Assembly (NCBI GenBank): GCA_029210045.1
Contig: JARGNX010000001.1
Span: 110,863 to 174,862 of the forward strand
Origin: Coxiellaceae bacterium
GTDB lineage: Bacteria; Pseudomonadota; Gammaproteobacteria; Coxiellales; Coxiellaceae
Direction: 5' to 3'
Length of the DNA: 64,000 nt
Every line of letters begins with the position of its first letter. The first letter of the stretch is position 1. Position numbers and translations under genes: made by a program. Below, piece after piece: positions 17,861 to 26,327 of the stretch. The notes beneath the pieces are model-generated. The model searched no databases, was not told the DNA's origin, and saw only the letters and a list, made by a program, of their open reading frames with translations.

Positions 17861-19549
17861 ATGCAAACAAGTTATGACTATATCATTATTGGTGCCGGTT
17901 CAGCTGGCTGTGTATTAGCAAATCGATTAACCAGTTCAGGTCAATACCGTGTGCTATTAATTGAAGCGGGTGGTAGTGACAAAAGTCTATACATAAAAAT
18001 GCCAGCCGCATTGTCATATCCTATGAACATGGAAAAATATAACTGGGGCTATGAGTCGCAACCAGAGCCTTATTTAAATAATCGCGTATTAATTTGCCCG
18101 CGCGGAAAAGTGCTGGGTGGTACATCATCTATTAATGGCATGGTGTATGTGAGAGGTAATGCACACGATTTTGATCAGTGGCAACAGCTGGGTGCAAAAG
18201 GGTGGGGCTATCGCGATTGCTTGCCGTATTTTAAGCGTGCAGAGAGTTGGCAGGGAGGCAATGATGAATACCGTGGTGCCCATGGCCCATTGGTAACGTG
18301 TGGCGGCAATAATATGCGTACTAATCCATTATATAAGGCTTTTATTCAAGCAGGAAAGCAAGCAGGCTATCCAACGACTGATGATTATAACGGCTATCAG
18401 CAAGAAGGCTTTGGGCCGATGCATATGACGGTTAAGAATGGTGTTCGTTGCTCTACTTATGCTGCCTATTTAAAGCCGGTATTGCATCGCCGTAACTTAA
18501 CGGTAATAAAAAATAGTCTCGTTAAAAAAGTAATTGTTAAAAACAAAATTGCTACGGGTGTTGAGTGTATTTATCAAGGGAGGCACCAAAAAATCTATGC
18601 TAATAAGGAGGTGATTTTATCGGCGGGGGCGATTGCGTCGCCGATGTTATTACAATTATCGGGTATTGGTCCGACACAAATCTTGCAAGCTGCTAATGTT
18701 CAGGTGGAGCATGATTTGCCGGGTGTGGGCGAAAACTTACAAGATCATATTGAAGTGTATTTTCAATACCGTTGCAAACAACCAATTACATTGAATGATA
18801 AATTTGATTGGTATAACAAAGCTAAGATTGGTTTGAAATGGCTGTTATTTAGAAAGGGGTTAGGTGCAACTAATCACTATGAGTCATGCGCGTTTATTAA
18901 ATCATCGCCTGATCGCCAGTGGCCTGACATTCAATATCATTTCTTACCAGCAGCGGTGCGATATGATGGTGGTCAACCGATTGATGGCCACGGTTTTCAA
19001 TTGCACGTTGGGCCTAATAAGCCTCGCAGTCGTGGGCGTATTCATATTTATTCGAATGATATGCGCGCTAAGCCGTTTATTCAGTTTAATTATTTTCAGC
19101 ATGAAGATGATCGCAAAGCGTGGCGTGCCTGCATTCGTAAAACGCGTCAGATTATTAGTCAGCAAGCCATGGATGATTATCGCGGTGACGTAGTACAACC
19201 TGCAGAAGGAATACAATCAGATCAATCCATAGATCAGTGGGTACAAGCCAATGCAGAAAGTGCTTTTCATCCTTGTGGTACTTGTAAAATGGGTGACGAG
19301 TCTGATGTGATGGCCGTAGTCAATTCCAATTGTCAGGTAAGAGGTATTGAGCGCTTGCGTGTTGTGGATGCCTCGATATTCCCGACCATTACTAACGGCA
19401 ATTTAAATGCGCCAACTATTATGGTGGCGGAAAAAGCGGCAGATATTATTTTAAATAAAACACCGCTACTACCTTCTACAGCCACCGTTTACGCAGACCA
19501 AGTGCCGTTATCTCAAACCCATGTCGATAGGGCAGAGCAGCTAGTTTAA
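17861..19549 (+). CDS. GMC-family FAD-dependent oxidoreductase (choline/alcohol dehydrogenase-like)
   Basis: A 562-aa flavoprotein. The FAD Rossmann motif [15 protein letters not shown] is at residues 9-23, GMC signature 1 is [18 protein letters not shown] and signature 2 is [19 protein letters not shown]. The catalytic His lies in [12 protein letters not shown], with the C-terminal [18 protein letters not shown]. Closest relatives by motif are BetA and AlkJ, which oxidise choline or alcohols at the membrane; the partner betaine aldehyde dehydrogenase gene is absent, so the choline role is not supported. A GGGAG Shine-Dalgarno sequence precedes the ATG. Confidence 0.92.
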   Translation: MQTSYDYIIIGAGSAGCVLANRLTSSGQYRVLLIEAGGSDKSLYIKMPAALSYPMNMEKYNWGYESQPEPYLNNRVLICPRGKVLGGTSSINGMVYVRGNAHDFDQWQQLGAKGWGYRDCLPYFKRAESWQGGNDEYRGAHGPLVTCGGNNMRTNPLYKAFIQAGKQAGYPTTDDYNGYQQEGFGPMHMTVKNGVRCSTYAAYLKPVLHRRNLTVIKNSLVKKVIVKNKIATGVECIYQGRHQKIYANKEVILSAGAIASPMLLQLSGIGPTQILQAANVQVEHDLPGVGENLQDHIEVYFQYRCKQPITLNDKFDWYNKAKIGLKWLLFRKGLGATNHYESCAFIKSSPDRQWPDIQYHFLPAAVRYDGGQPIDGHGFQLHVGPNKPRSRGRIHIYSNDMRAKPFIQFNYFQHEDDRKAWRACIRKTRQIISQQAMDDYRGDVVQPAEGIQSDQSIDQWVQANAESAFHPCGTCKMGDESDVMAVVNSNCQVRGIERLRVVDASIFPTITNGNLNAPTIMVAEKAADIILNKTPLLPSTATVYADQVPLSQTHVDRAEQLV

Positions 19550-20769
19550 GTGCCGCCGCTGCTACTAGGTAATAATGGAGACATATCTACTTCTGTTGCA
19601 GTTGCTAGTAATCCGGTGTCAGCTCCGCCTGTGTGATGATCAAGTGGGTTTACCCATAATGAACCACCTTGTGCAATTACTGCAGCACTATGGCGGGTGG
19701 CTGGTGCGTCACCAGTGGTGGTTTCTACTGCGCTGGCAGATGCGCCACCGGTGCCTGCTTCAGCTAGTGTTCTGTGGTGAGCGATAGCATCACGTATGTC
19801 GCGAAGACTGTTTATATTGATACGGATATAATCCGCATCACACCAATTGCTAAAGGTGTGAGCTGTTTGTAAGCGTTGCATTGAGGTGTGAGTAAATTTA
19901 GTTGAGCTGGGTAGTGTGGCATCACCGGCTTCACTCGCCAGCGCATAGTTAGTCGCTAACTGTTGAGCTAACACCATATATTGTGCGGTTAATAATTCGC
20001 AGCCAGTCAAAATTGTATTGACGGTATCCAGTTTTTTATCGGTTTCAGACAGTGATTCACCCGGTTTGTGTTTCCCCCCTTTGGTTCTTTCTTTAACTTG
20101 TTTTTCTGTGTAGTGTTGTTTTGCTTTAAGCAAGAAGTCATGCTCTATGCTGCATTTTGTTAGGGCGTCATGCACCTGGTCAATGTTTAATTCATAGCCA
20201 GTTGCTGGTACTTTTAGGTCGTTAAGGTGGGCGAACTGGTTACAGGCGAATGCGTTCTGAGTCGAAGAGTCTGGTAGTAGATCAGGTAAGGCCGCTTTAA
20301 GTGCACTATAGAACAAGTAGCGAGTCTTGTCTGAGTCTGAATTATGATCTGTAAAATGGAATCGGCCATCGTAATCTTTGGTGTAATGAAATGAATCATC
20401 ATCCACGTCGATGTTATGAAAGGGCTCACTTTTACGAAGCATTCCCTGCACACGTTTAAATTGTGGTTTATCGAGTTCTGAAAAAATATCCATCAGGCCT
20501 AGCGTGATAATGAGGCGTGAAATTTCTATATCGGCTCTCTCCATGCGATCACTGGCGAAGTTGATTTTCTCTGCGCTCCAGAGTAGTTGAGCGAGCCGTG
20601 TTACTTGGCCGTGAAGGTTTAATATTACTCTTGTTCTTAGATTTGTTTTCAAAGTGACGATGGTGCTAGCATCAATGAAAGCGAGGTCTGGCTCATCTGC
20701 ATCTCTGAAATCCGCAGACGCTCTAACAGCTTTCTTGAAGTCTATAAAATTAAAATTCGGTTGTCTCAT
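19546..20769 (-). CDS. Orphan protein, paralogue of the upstream gene product
   Basis: A 407-aa protein of no recognised family, mostly helical by composition. It shares with the 342-aa neighbour the segments [30 protein letters not shown], a following [15 protein letters not shown], and [13 protein letters not shown] in the same order. The last ~90 residues are Ala/Thr/Ser/Gly-rich and look disordered. GGAGACGGAA stands before the ATG. The gap to the upstream paralogue is only 17 bp, and the stop overlaps the convergent GMC gene by 4 nt. Ankyrin-type and other orphan proteins in this window suggest a secreted effector, but that is inference. Confidence 0.75.
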   Translation of the reverse strand: MRQPNFNFIDFKKAVRASADFRDADEPDLAFIDASTIVTLKTNLRTRVILNLHGQVTRLAQLLWSAEKINFASDRMERADIEISRLIITLGLMDIFSELDKPQFKRVQGMLRKSEPFHNIDVDDDSFHYTKDYDGRFHFTDHNSDSDKTRYLFYSALKAALPDLLPDSSTQNAFACNQFAHLNDLKVPATGYELNIDQVHDALTKCSIEHDFLLKAKQHYTEKQVKERTKGGKHKPGESLSETDKKLDTVNTILTGCELLTAQYMVLAQQLATNYALASEAGDATLPSSTKFTHTSMQRLQTAHTFSNWCDADYIRININSLRDIRDAIAHHRTLAEAGTGGASASAVETTTGDAPATRHSAAVIAQGGSLWVNPLDHHTGGADTGLLATATEVDMSPLLPSSSGGT

Positions 20770-20786
20770 TTCCGTCTCCGGTTTAT

Positions 20787-21815
20787 TTATTTTGTTGGTG
20801 TTACTGCATGGCTTCGCGGCCTGGTTTCAGGCACTAATGCGGATTCGTCATAGACGGTATTAGTATACAGTAGACTGGTTGTTACGGTGGTGGCAGCTGC
20901 TGCGGGTGCTGCCATTAAGCCGGCGGCAGCTGCTGCTGCACCATAGCCTGCTGTTGCTCTACTGGCGGGTTTAAGGCGATCCAAAACAGTAGCCACGAAT
21001 GCTTCATCGTGCCACAGATCAAGTGGCCTGCTGAGCAGTTGGCTCATTGAGTCAACAGAAAATTGAACAGTGGGCTCGTGTTCTATTGAATCGGCTAGCA
21101 CCATGTATTGCGCTAATAACCAATGGTAGCCTTTTTGTATGGTACGCATGATGGCGTATTGTTTCAGTGCTTTGGGGCTGCTTTTTTTCGAGTAGTTATT
21201 GATTGAGTCCTGTAAGTATTTGCCATATTGCTGTAATTTCAATAGGGTGGTATGCAGCTCATCAGCGGTGAATAGTTTGCCACTGGCGGGTATTGGCAGG
21301 CCAATACCTTTAAGGTGAGCAAACTGACGACAGGCAAATAATTCTTTGAGCATTTGGTAAGTTGTAGGTTGAGCTTCTTTCGAGATGCTAAAGCCAAGGT
21401 GGTGCAATGCCTTTTGGCATAATAAATTTCTCAGTCTTTGCTCTGTGCTGCGAGCGCGATCACTGTCAGTAAAATAGCGAGAATCATGCATATCAAAAAA
21501 GAACTCAAGATTTTTATGATTAATATTTCGAAATGGGCTGCTACTCAATTTTTTGCGGAATATATTAAAGGCGAGAGGAGTGTCAGTATGAAAACCATCC
21601 ATGATGATGGTAGCAGCCATTAGGGTAGTGGCGGCTAATGATTTATCATGGGCTAACGTTCTGGCTAATTGGTTTAGCTGCCCATGGTTATTTTTCAGTT
21701 CCACCCGTGCACCTGTGCGACCACCATCGCCTACGGCAATGCTCGTTATAGTGCTGTCTGCTGCAAATTCCGTCTGGCCTCCTGCAGCATGCGCACTGAA
21801 ATCTTTTGCTAACAA
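20787..21815 (-). CDS. Orphan protein, paralogue of the downstream gene product
   Basis: A 342-aa protein of unknown family. Shared blocks with the 407-aa neighbour are NHGQLNQLARTL, ACRQFAHLKGIGLPIPASG, LFTADELHTTLLKL and LLAQYMVLADSI. The start is TTG at 21815, chosen because GGGAG is spaced 7 nt ahead. A very Ala-rich stretch (GYGAAAAAAGLMAAPAAAA) precedes a tail ending in HAVTPTK. It is the middle gene of a three-gene operon (47 bp after the 155-aa gene, 17 bp before the 407-aa gene). Confidence 0.75.
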   Translation of the reverse strand: MLAKDFSAHAAGGQTEFAADSTITSIAVGDGGRTGARVELKNNHGQLNQLARTLAHDKSLAATTLMAATIIMDGFHTDTPLAFNIFRKKLSSSPFRNINHKNLEFFFDMHDSRYFTDSDRARSTEQRLRNLLCQKALHHLGFSISKEAQPTTYQMLKELFACRQFAHLKGIGLPIPASGKLFTADELHTTLLKLQQYGKYLQDSINNYSKKSSPKALKQYAIMRTIQKGYHWLLAQYMVLADSIEHEPTVQFSVDSMSQLLSRPLDLWHDEAFVATVLDRLKPASRATAGYGAAAAAAGLMAAPAAAATTVTTSLLYTNTVYDESALVPETRPRSHAVTPTK

Positions 21816-21862
21816 TGGCTAGCTCCCTGTATTTATTAATGCTTCGCTTTCACGTAGCTCGG

Positions 21863-22330
21863 TTAGAGGCTACGTGATGATGGAGTTGTTGGTGTTACGG
21901 CTGTACTTGAACCACTGACAACACTGTGTGAACTACTGAATAGCATGAGTGGATTCATTGTTTTAATGCTTGGCAGCATTAATGCGGCTGTGGTGGCACT
22001 GGTGAGCTGTTTGGTAAGCGCTGCTTTGTCGCTTGTGCTTAGCTTTTGGCTTTGCTCCGGATAGCCCTTCAAGAAGGCTTCTGTGATTTCTTGTACTAAT
22101 TTGGCTTGTAGTGAAAAGCTTTCTTTTGTTCCGGCAGCCATTTCCACTCGATCAATTAACATTGCAAGTGCATCAAGTGCACCGGTTTTGTTGTGGGCAA
22201 AAATAATATAGTTGCTATCTTCCTTTTGAAAACTTAAGACGAGGTTTTCCTTTAAGGTGAAGGCACTCTCTTCTGCTTTTGGACTATTGGCGTTGTCTTT
22301 GCATTGTTTAATAAATGAACTTAATTTCAT
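21863..22330 (-). CDS. Orphan protein, first gene of the 22.3-19.5 kb operon
   Basis: A 155-aa protein of unknown family. The N-terminal part (MKLSSFIKQCKDNANSP) and the middle are helical and charged; the C-terminal ~25 residues are Ser/Thr/Pro-rich and end TAVTPTTPSSRSL. GGGGAAGAGAG before the ATG is a good Shine-Dalgarno region. A strong sigma70-type promoter lies 37 nt upstream. It has no evident homology to the paralogue pair downstream, although the composition of its tail is similar. Confidence 0.72.
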   Translation of the reverse strand: MKLSSFIKQCKDNANSPKAEESAFTLKENLVLSFQKEDSNYIIFAHNKTGALDALAMLIDRVEMAAGTKESFSLQAKLVQEITEAFLKGYPEQSQKLSTSDKAALTKQLTSATTAALMLPSIKTMNPLMLFSSSHSVVSGSSTAVTPTTPSSRSL

Positions 22331-22366
22331 GATATTCTCTCTTCCCCGTATGTCTAATTTATGCGC

Positions 22367-22395
22367 ATAATATAGTACTGAAGTGCTGTAATCAA
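22367..22395 (-). promoter_or_regulatory. Sigma70-type promoter of the orphan three-gene operon
   Basis: On the minus strand TTGATT (22395-22390) and TATTAT (22372-22367) are separated by exactly 17 nt, with the ATG of the 155-aa gene 36 nt beyond the -10 box. This is one of the best promoter matches in the window and supports transcription of the operon. Confidence 0.65.
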
Positions 22396-22422
22396 GTCTT
22401 ATAGCGTTGTTTTTATGTGCAA

Positions 22423-22441
22423 AATGAACATCATGTTCATT
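22423..22441. promoter_or_regulatory. Perfect 19-bp palindrome, operator-like
   Basis: AATGAACAT-C-ATGTTCATT is a perfect inverted repeat with 9-bp arms and one central base. It lies 28 nt upstream of the -35 box of the orphan operon and in the 330-bp divergent gap with the desaturase gene, so a dimeric regulator could control either side. The rest of this gap (22442-22660) shows no further clear element. Confidence 0.5.
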
Positions 22442-22660
22442 GCGTTCGTGTGATATTGTTGGTGGTTTACGTTATGCGTGACAGGATCAGTATCCATTGC
22501 ATTAGAATAATATAAGTTATTGATTTAAACGCTTGTTAACATTGGATAAACTTAACCAAATAAGCCGGTTGGATAACCTATTACTTGATTAGCGGATATC
22601 GCCTGGTGGCAACGTTAGGCCTGTGTTAGACTGCACTAAACGTCAAAATGGAACGAATAA

Positions 22661-23851
22661 ATGAGTCTTTTAAAACGAATCAACTGGGTTAACCTTATCT
22701 TTTTATCATTAGTGCCAATCGTCGGCGTTGCCGGCACGATTTGGTTAGCGGTTGACCACCAAATGCATTGGCAAACGTGGACCATGGCTGGAATATATAC
22801 CTATATCAGTGGTGTAGCGATTACCGCTGGTTACCACCGGTTATTTTCACACCGCGCATATAAAGGTAACTGGATTGTTCGATTTATTGCCGCATTGATG
22901 GGTGGATCAGTATTTCAAGGCAGTGTTTTAGAGTGGTGTACTGATCATAGAAATCACCATTTGTATACTGACACAGATCGCGACCCATACAGCATTAAGA
23001 AAGGCTTTTGGCATGCGCATATGGGTTGGTTATTTGTGCTAGATAATGAGAAGCGTGATTTTAGTAACGTTGAAGATTTAAAGGCTGATCGTATGTTATC
23101 CATTATGCATACCTTCTATGTGCCTATCGCTATTTTGTCTGGCTTTGTACTGCCAATGGTTATCGCTGGTGTATTCTGGGGTGACTGGTTAGGTGGTTTA
23201 ATTATTGGTGGTGCGTTACGTATTGCCTTTAATGAGCAAGTGACTTTTTGCATTAATTCAATTTGCCACGTATTTGGTAAGAAAACGTACTCTGATAAGC
23301 AAACAGCTTGTGATAACTGGATTACAGCTTTAGTGACTTATGGTGAAGGTTTTCATAACTTCCATCATCAGTTCCCATTAGATTACCGTAATGGTGTGCG
23401 CTTTTTTCACTATGACCCAGCTAAATGGTTAATTCGTGCCATGCATTGGATGGGTTGTGCTAAAGAATTAAGACGTGTTAGTGATCAAAAAATCATTCAA
23501 TACCGTATGCGCCAAGAAGAGAGCCGTTTATTGGCTTCTAAAGCCGCGCAAAGCTCTTCGTTTATGGAGCAGTTAAGCGAACTGGTCTTACCATTAAAAG
23601 ATAAAGTGATGGAAGTCAGCAAGCATATTGAAGATTTGGAAAAGCAGTTGGCTGATGTAACGTCTAAATATAAGCAGTTACAAAAAGCATCAATTGACTA
23701 TACCAAAGATAAGGTTGATGAATATAAAGTATCGATTGCAGATTATCACCAACGCATTAAGCAAGCCAATAAAGAGCTTAAACATACGTTGAATTTGTGG
23801 TCGCATATGATTAAGACTTATCACTTAAAGCGTATCCCAGCTTCTTCATAG
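22661..23851 (+). CDS. Acyl-CoA/acyl-lipid delta-9 fatty acid desaturase with coiled-coil tail
   Basis: A 396-aa membrane di-iron desaturase that introduces a double bond into acyl chains. The three histidine boxes are present: HRLFSHRAY (about 66-74), HRNHH (about 105-109) and HNFHHQFP (about 234-241), between pairs of membrane helices. After the catalytic domain a tail of about 110 residues (MEQLSELVLPLKDKVMEVSK through KQANKELKHTLNLW) is strongly coiled-coil. Bacterial members of this group often stop soon after the third box, so the tail is notable. Its 3' end overlaps the convergent orphan gene by 31 nt. Confidence 0.92.
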   Translation: MSLLKRINWVNLIFLSLVPIVGVAGTIWLAVDHQMHWQTWTMAGIYTYISGVAITAGYHRLFSHRAYKGNWIVRFIAALMGGSVFQGSVLEWCTDHRNHHLYTDTDRDPYSIKKGFWHAHMGWLFVLDNEKRDFSNVEDLKADRMLSIMHTFYVPIAILSGFVLPMVIAGVFWGDWLGGLIIGGALRIAFNEQVTFCINSICHVFGKKTYSDKQTACDNWITALVTYGEGFHNFHHQFPLDYRNGVRFFHYDPAKWLIRAMHWMGCAKELRRVSDQKIIQYRMRQEESRLLASKAAQSSSFMEQLSELVLPLKDKVMEVSKHIEDLEKQLADVTSKYKQLQKASIDYTKDKVDEYKVSIADYHQRIKQANKELKHTLNLWSHMIKTYHLKRIPASS

Positions 23852-25188
23852 GGCGCTTCGCCGTCCCCTAGTACAGTGTCTGTGTCTGTGTCTGCGTTTC
23901 TCGTTGAGAATAGTGTAGGTGTATGTGTATAGCACTTAGAGGAACGGGCACTTAATATCTCTGCAATGAATGCTAATTGTGTATCATGTCTTTGGTAAAA
24001 TGATGCCACTTGAGCTGCACTGAATGTGATATCGTCAGATGATGAGCTTAAAGTATTACTTTGTAAGATTAAGCGTTTATCCGATTCAGATAGTGTGTGG
24101 CTATTTAAAATTTTTCGTGTGAATATGGCGACAGTTTTTGTATTTCCATTGCTGCAGGCGAGATAAAATCCAGCTGTGTTTGCGTTGTTTTTATGGCTTA
24201 ATCCATTAAATGCTTCTGTCGCGTCCATGTCTAAAAACTCATCCGTTAATTCGATAACGGTGGTGGTATAGCCGCTCGCTAAAGCGATATTTAACTGTTC
24301 TGCTTTTTCCTTTAGGTCGGAGGTAGCATGTAACAGCAAAATCTCAGATTCACCGTGACGCGTTAATCGTGGTAGGTCGGTATACTCTAGTAATGAAAGT
24401 GTTTTGCAGCTTCTAAAGTAGGATTTCATCTCGTGTGAGCTTGTGCCTGAATGCTTCCAGGTGGGTGTTGATAAATGTTGTAGCGTTATTTGCTGCAGTG
24501 TGCCAGTATTTTTTAATATCAATTTTAAATGAAGCCCCGTGTGATAGGGGTCGTAAAATTTAATAATGACCAAGCCGTCAGTTCTGTGTTTAACTACAAT
24601 CGACATCATGTGAATCCCGGAGTTTAGTGTCATTAACTTCTCGGCGTTTTTCGGTAGATTTTTACACAAATGGTGTAGTGCCATCCCGATGCCATTACCT
24701 TGCGTTGATGCTGTAATACCTTGGCTGGCGCATGCCATTGCAGCGGCACTGTTATAGGTTTCTGACGTAAAGGTTTCAGCTATTTGTTCCGGGGTTGAAA
24801 AAAGATCGTTATAGCCTATAGGCTGATCGTGTGATGATGCCGTAGTCGCTGCTGACCGGTCGCTGCGATTATGGTACTGAAGTTGTTTTAAGCAAAATTC
24901 ACGGCATTCGACAAGTGGCGCTTTAGTGTCACCATTAAAATGCACTTTTTGGTTGAGGTATAGTGTCGGGTCACCTTTAGAGGTGACAACTAGGATGTCA
25001 CCATAGTCTATAAATTGACGCTCTTGCTGTTCGAGCTTTTCCCTTGTTTGCAGGTAACATATTAGTTGATTGCGCATTTGAATGATGATCGGTAGGTCGT
25101 ATAGTGTCTTTATCCTTTCCTCATGTCTCTTTGCTTGAATGGCATTTAAAAGCTTGAGTCGAATAGTATTTACATCAGTGTCACGCAT
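23821..25188 (-). CDS. Orphan protein with possible papain-like segment
   Basis: A 455-aa protein of unrecognised family. The N-terminal ~90 residues are charged and helical. A central part reads GNGIGMALHHLCKNLPKN, then LNSGIHMMSIVVKHRTDG and IIKFYDPYHTG; the His followed by hydrophobic strands and a FYDP turn resembles the His/Asp side of C58-type bacterial cysteine proteases. A matching catalytic Cys is not clear, so the resemblance is weak. The tail is acidic (DGEAPYEEAGIRFK). No Shine-Dalgarno sequence is evident before the ATG. A secreted effector role is possible but inferred from context only. Confidence 0.65.
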   Translation of the reverse strand: MRDTDVNTIRLKLLNAIQAKRHEERIKTLYDLPIIIQMRNQLICYLQTREKLEQQERQFIDYGDILVVTSKGDPTLYLNQKVHFNGDTKAPLVECREFCLKQLQYHNRSDRSAATTASSHDQPIGYNDLFSTPEQIAETFTSETYNSAAAMACASQGITASTQGNGIGMALHHLCKNLPKNAEKLMTLNSGIHMMSIVVKHRTDGLVIIKFYDPYHTGLHLKLILKNTGTLQQITLQHLSTPTWKHSGTSSHEMKSYFRSCKTLSLLEYTDLPRLTRHGESEILLLHATSDLKEKAEQLNIALASGYTTTVIELTDEFLDMDATEAFNGLSHKNNANTAGFYLACSNGNTKTVAIFTRKILNSHTLSESDKRLILQSNTLSSSSDDITFSAAQVASFYQRHDTQLAFIAEILSARSSKCYTHTPTLFSTRNADTDTDTVLGDGEAPYEEAGIRFK

Positions 25189-25307
25189 TGCAAATTTACC
25201 AGATATTTATATATGGAGTATATTACTGCGCTGAGATTAAGGCATTATTAAATCTAATATTTATATAAGCATATGATTAATGGCTATTTAAAGCATGGCT
25301 AGGAAGA

Positions 25308-26162
25308 TTACAGAGGCTTTAAATCAATCGAAAGATTATTATCAATTAATAACGCGTGATTCGGTGGCACTTCACGCCAGGAATCGGCGTATTCGCTGAG
25401 TGGTTCGGAGGCGACGATAATTGCTTGAGGGTTTGTGTCGTCAAATGCTAGCAGGGGATGGTTGCCTTGCGCGCTAATAGGTTTTCCTTCGCTGTAATAC
25501 AGTGATAATTCTTTTTCAGGATCAACAGATGCGTAGCGTGTGGCCATGAGTTGCTTGCCATCAGTGAGTACGGTATTGAGTTTCGATGATTCACAGCTAG
25601 CATGTTTTCGTTGCAACCCCAGTACCTCTTTGATGCCATACTGAAAACATTGATAGGCCTTTTCTAAAAAATCGCCCTGATCTAACGTAAAAAAATGATT
25701 CATCATTAAATTAAAAAAATGCTCTGAGTCAGTTTGGCCGAAAACATTATGGTAGATCTCATCTTTGAGAAGGCGCCGTAAGTGGCGTTGAATACTGATG
25801 AAATCGTCGATATTACCATTGTGACAAAACAAATATTGTTGGTATGAAAACGGGTGGCAATTGCTGAGGAATACATCTCCATTGGTGGCGCGACGTACGT
25901 GGCCCATAAAACATGTTGACATCATTTTACTCGCCATGGAGTGTAGGTTTTTATCGTTCCAGGCCGGTTGCGTCGATTTGAATTTAGCAGGTTCATTGTC
26001 GATGCTGTGTTGATACCAGCCCACACCAAACCCATCGGCATTGACTACATGCTCCATTTTTTGTGCGTGTAGGCTTTGGCTGACTAATGAATTATTGGGT
26101 CTGATAATGACATCGTATAACAAGGTTGGCACCTTACCTAAATAGACAACAAATCGGCACAT
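25308..26162 (-). CDS. Class II glutamine amidotransferase (YafJ/EgtC-like)
   Basis: A 284-aa Ntn-type amidohydrolase. The nucleophile is Cys2 (MCRFVVYLG), exposed after Met removal. Other marks are NADGFGVGWY, GHVRRATNGDVFLSNCHPF and YLFCHNGNIDDF, which line the glutaminase pocket, and TDSEHFFNLM. Relatives include E. coli YafJ and EgtC of ergothioneine synthesis; the other egt genes are absent here, so the target is unknown. The GAAAGGAA motif before the ATG is consistent with this start. Expression appears independent of the flanking orphan genes. Confidence 0.9.
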   Translation of the reverse strand: MCRFVVYLGKVPTLLYDVIIRPNNSLVSQSLHAQKMEHVVNADGFGVGWYQHSIDNEPAKFKSTQPAWNDKNLHSMASKMMSTCFMGHVRRATNGDVFLSNCHPFSYQQYLFCHNGNIDDFISIQRHLRRLLKDEIYHNVFGQTDSEHFFNLMMNHFFTLDQGDFLEKAYQCFQYGIKEVLGLQRKHASCESSKLNTVLTDGKQLMATRYASVDPEKELSLYYSEGKPISAQGNHPLLAFDDTNPQAIIVASEPLSEYADSWREVPPNHALLIDNNLSIDLKPL

Positions 26163-26327
26163 ATTCTTTCCTTTTTTATCATCAGTACTGCCATGACGAG
26201 CTATGCAGTGACAGTGCTAGTCATTATAGTCAATAACTCAGTGGGTGTTTGATTGAGTTTGCTTTGTTCAACATGCTTCCTTGCAGGCGATGATTTATTT
26301 GGTTTTCCTTTAACATAAGTTAGAGAG

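Noticed and set aside
17861..19549. Naming the GMC oxidoreductase betA
   Set aside because: Motifs are shared by the whole GMC family and no betaine aldehyde dehydrogenase or choline transporter gene is adjacent.
22442..22660. Clear promoter for the desaturase gene
   Set aside because: No hexamer pair with proper spacing was convincing in this AT-rich gap.
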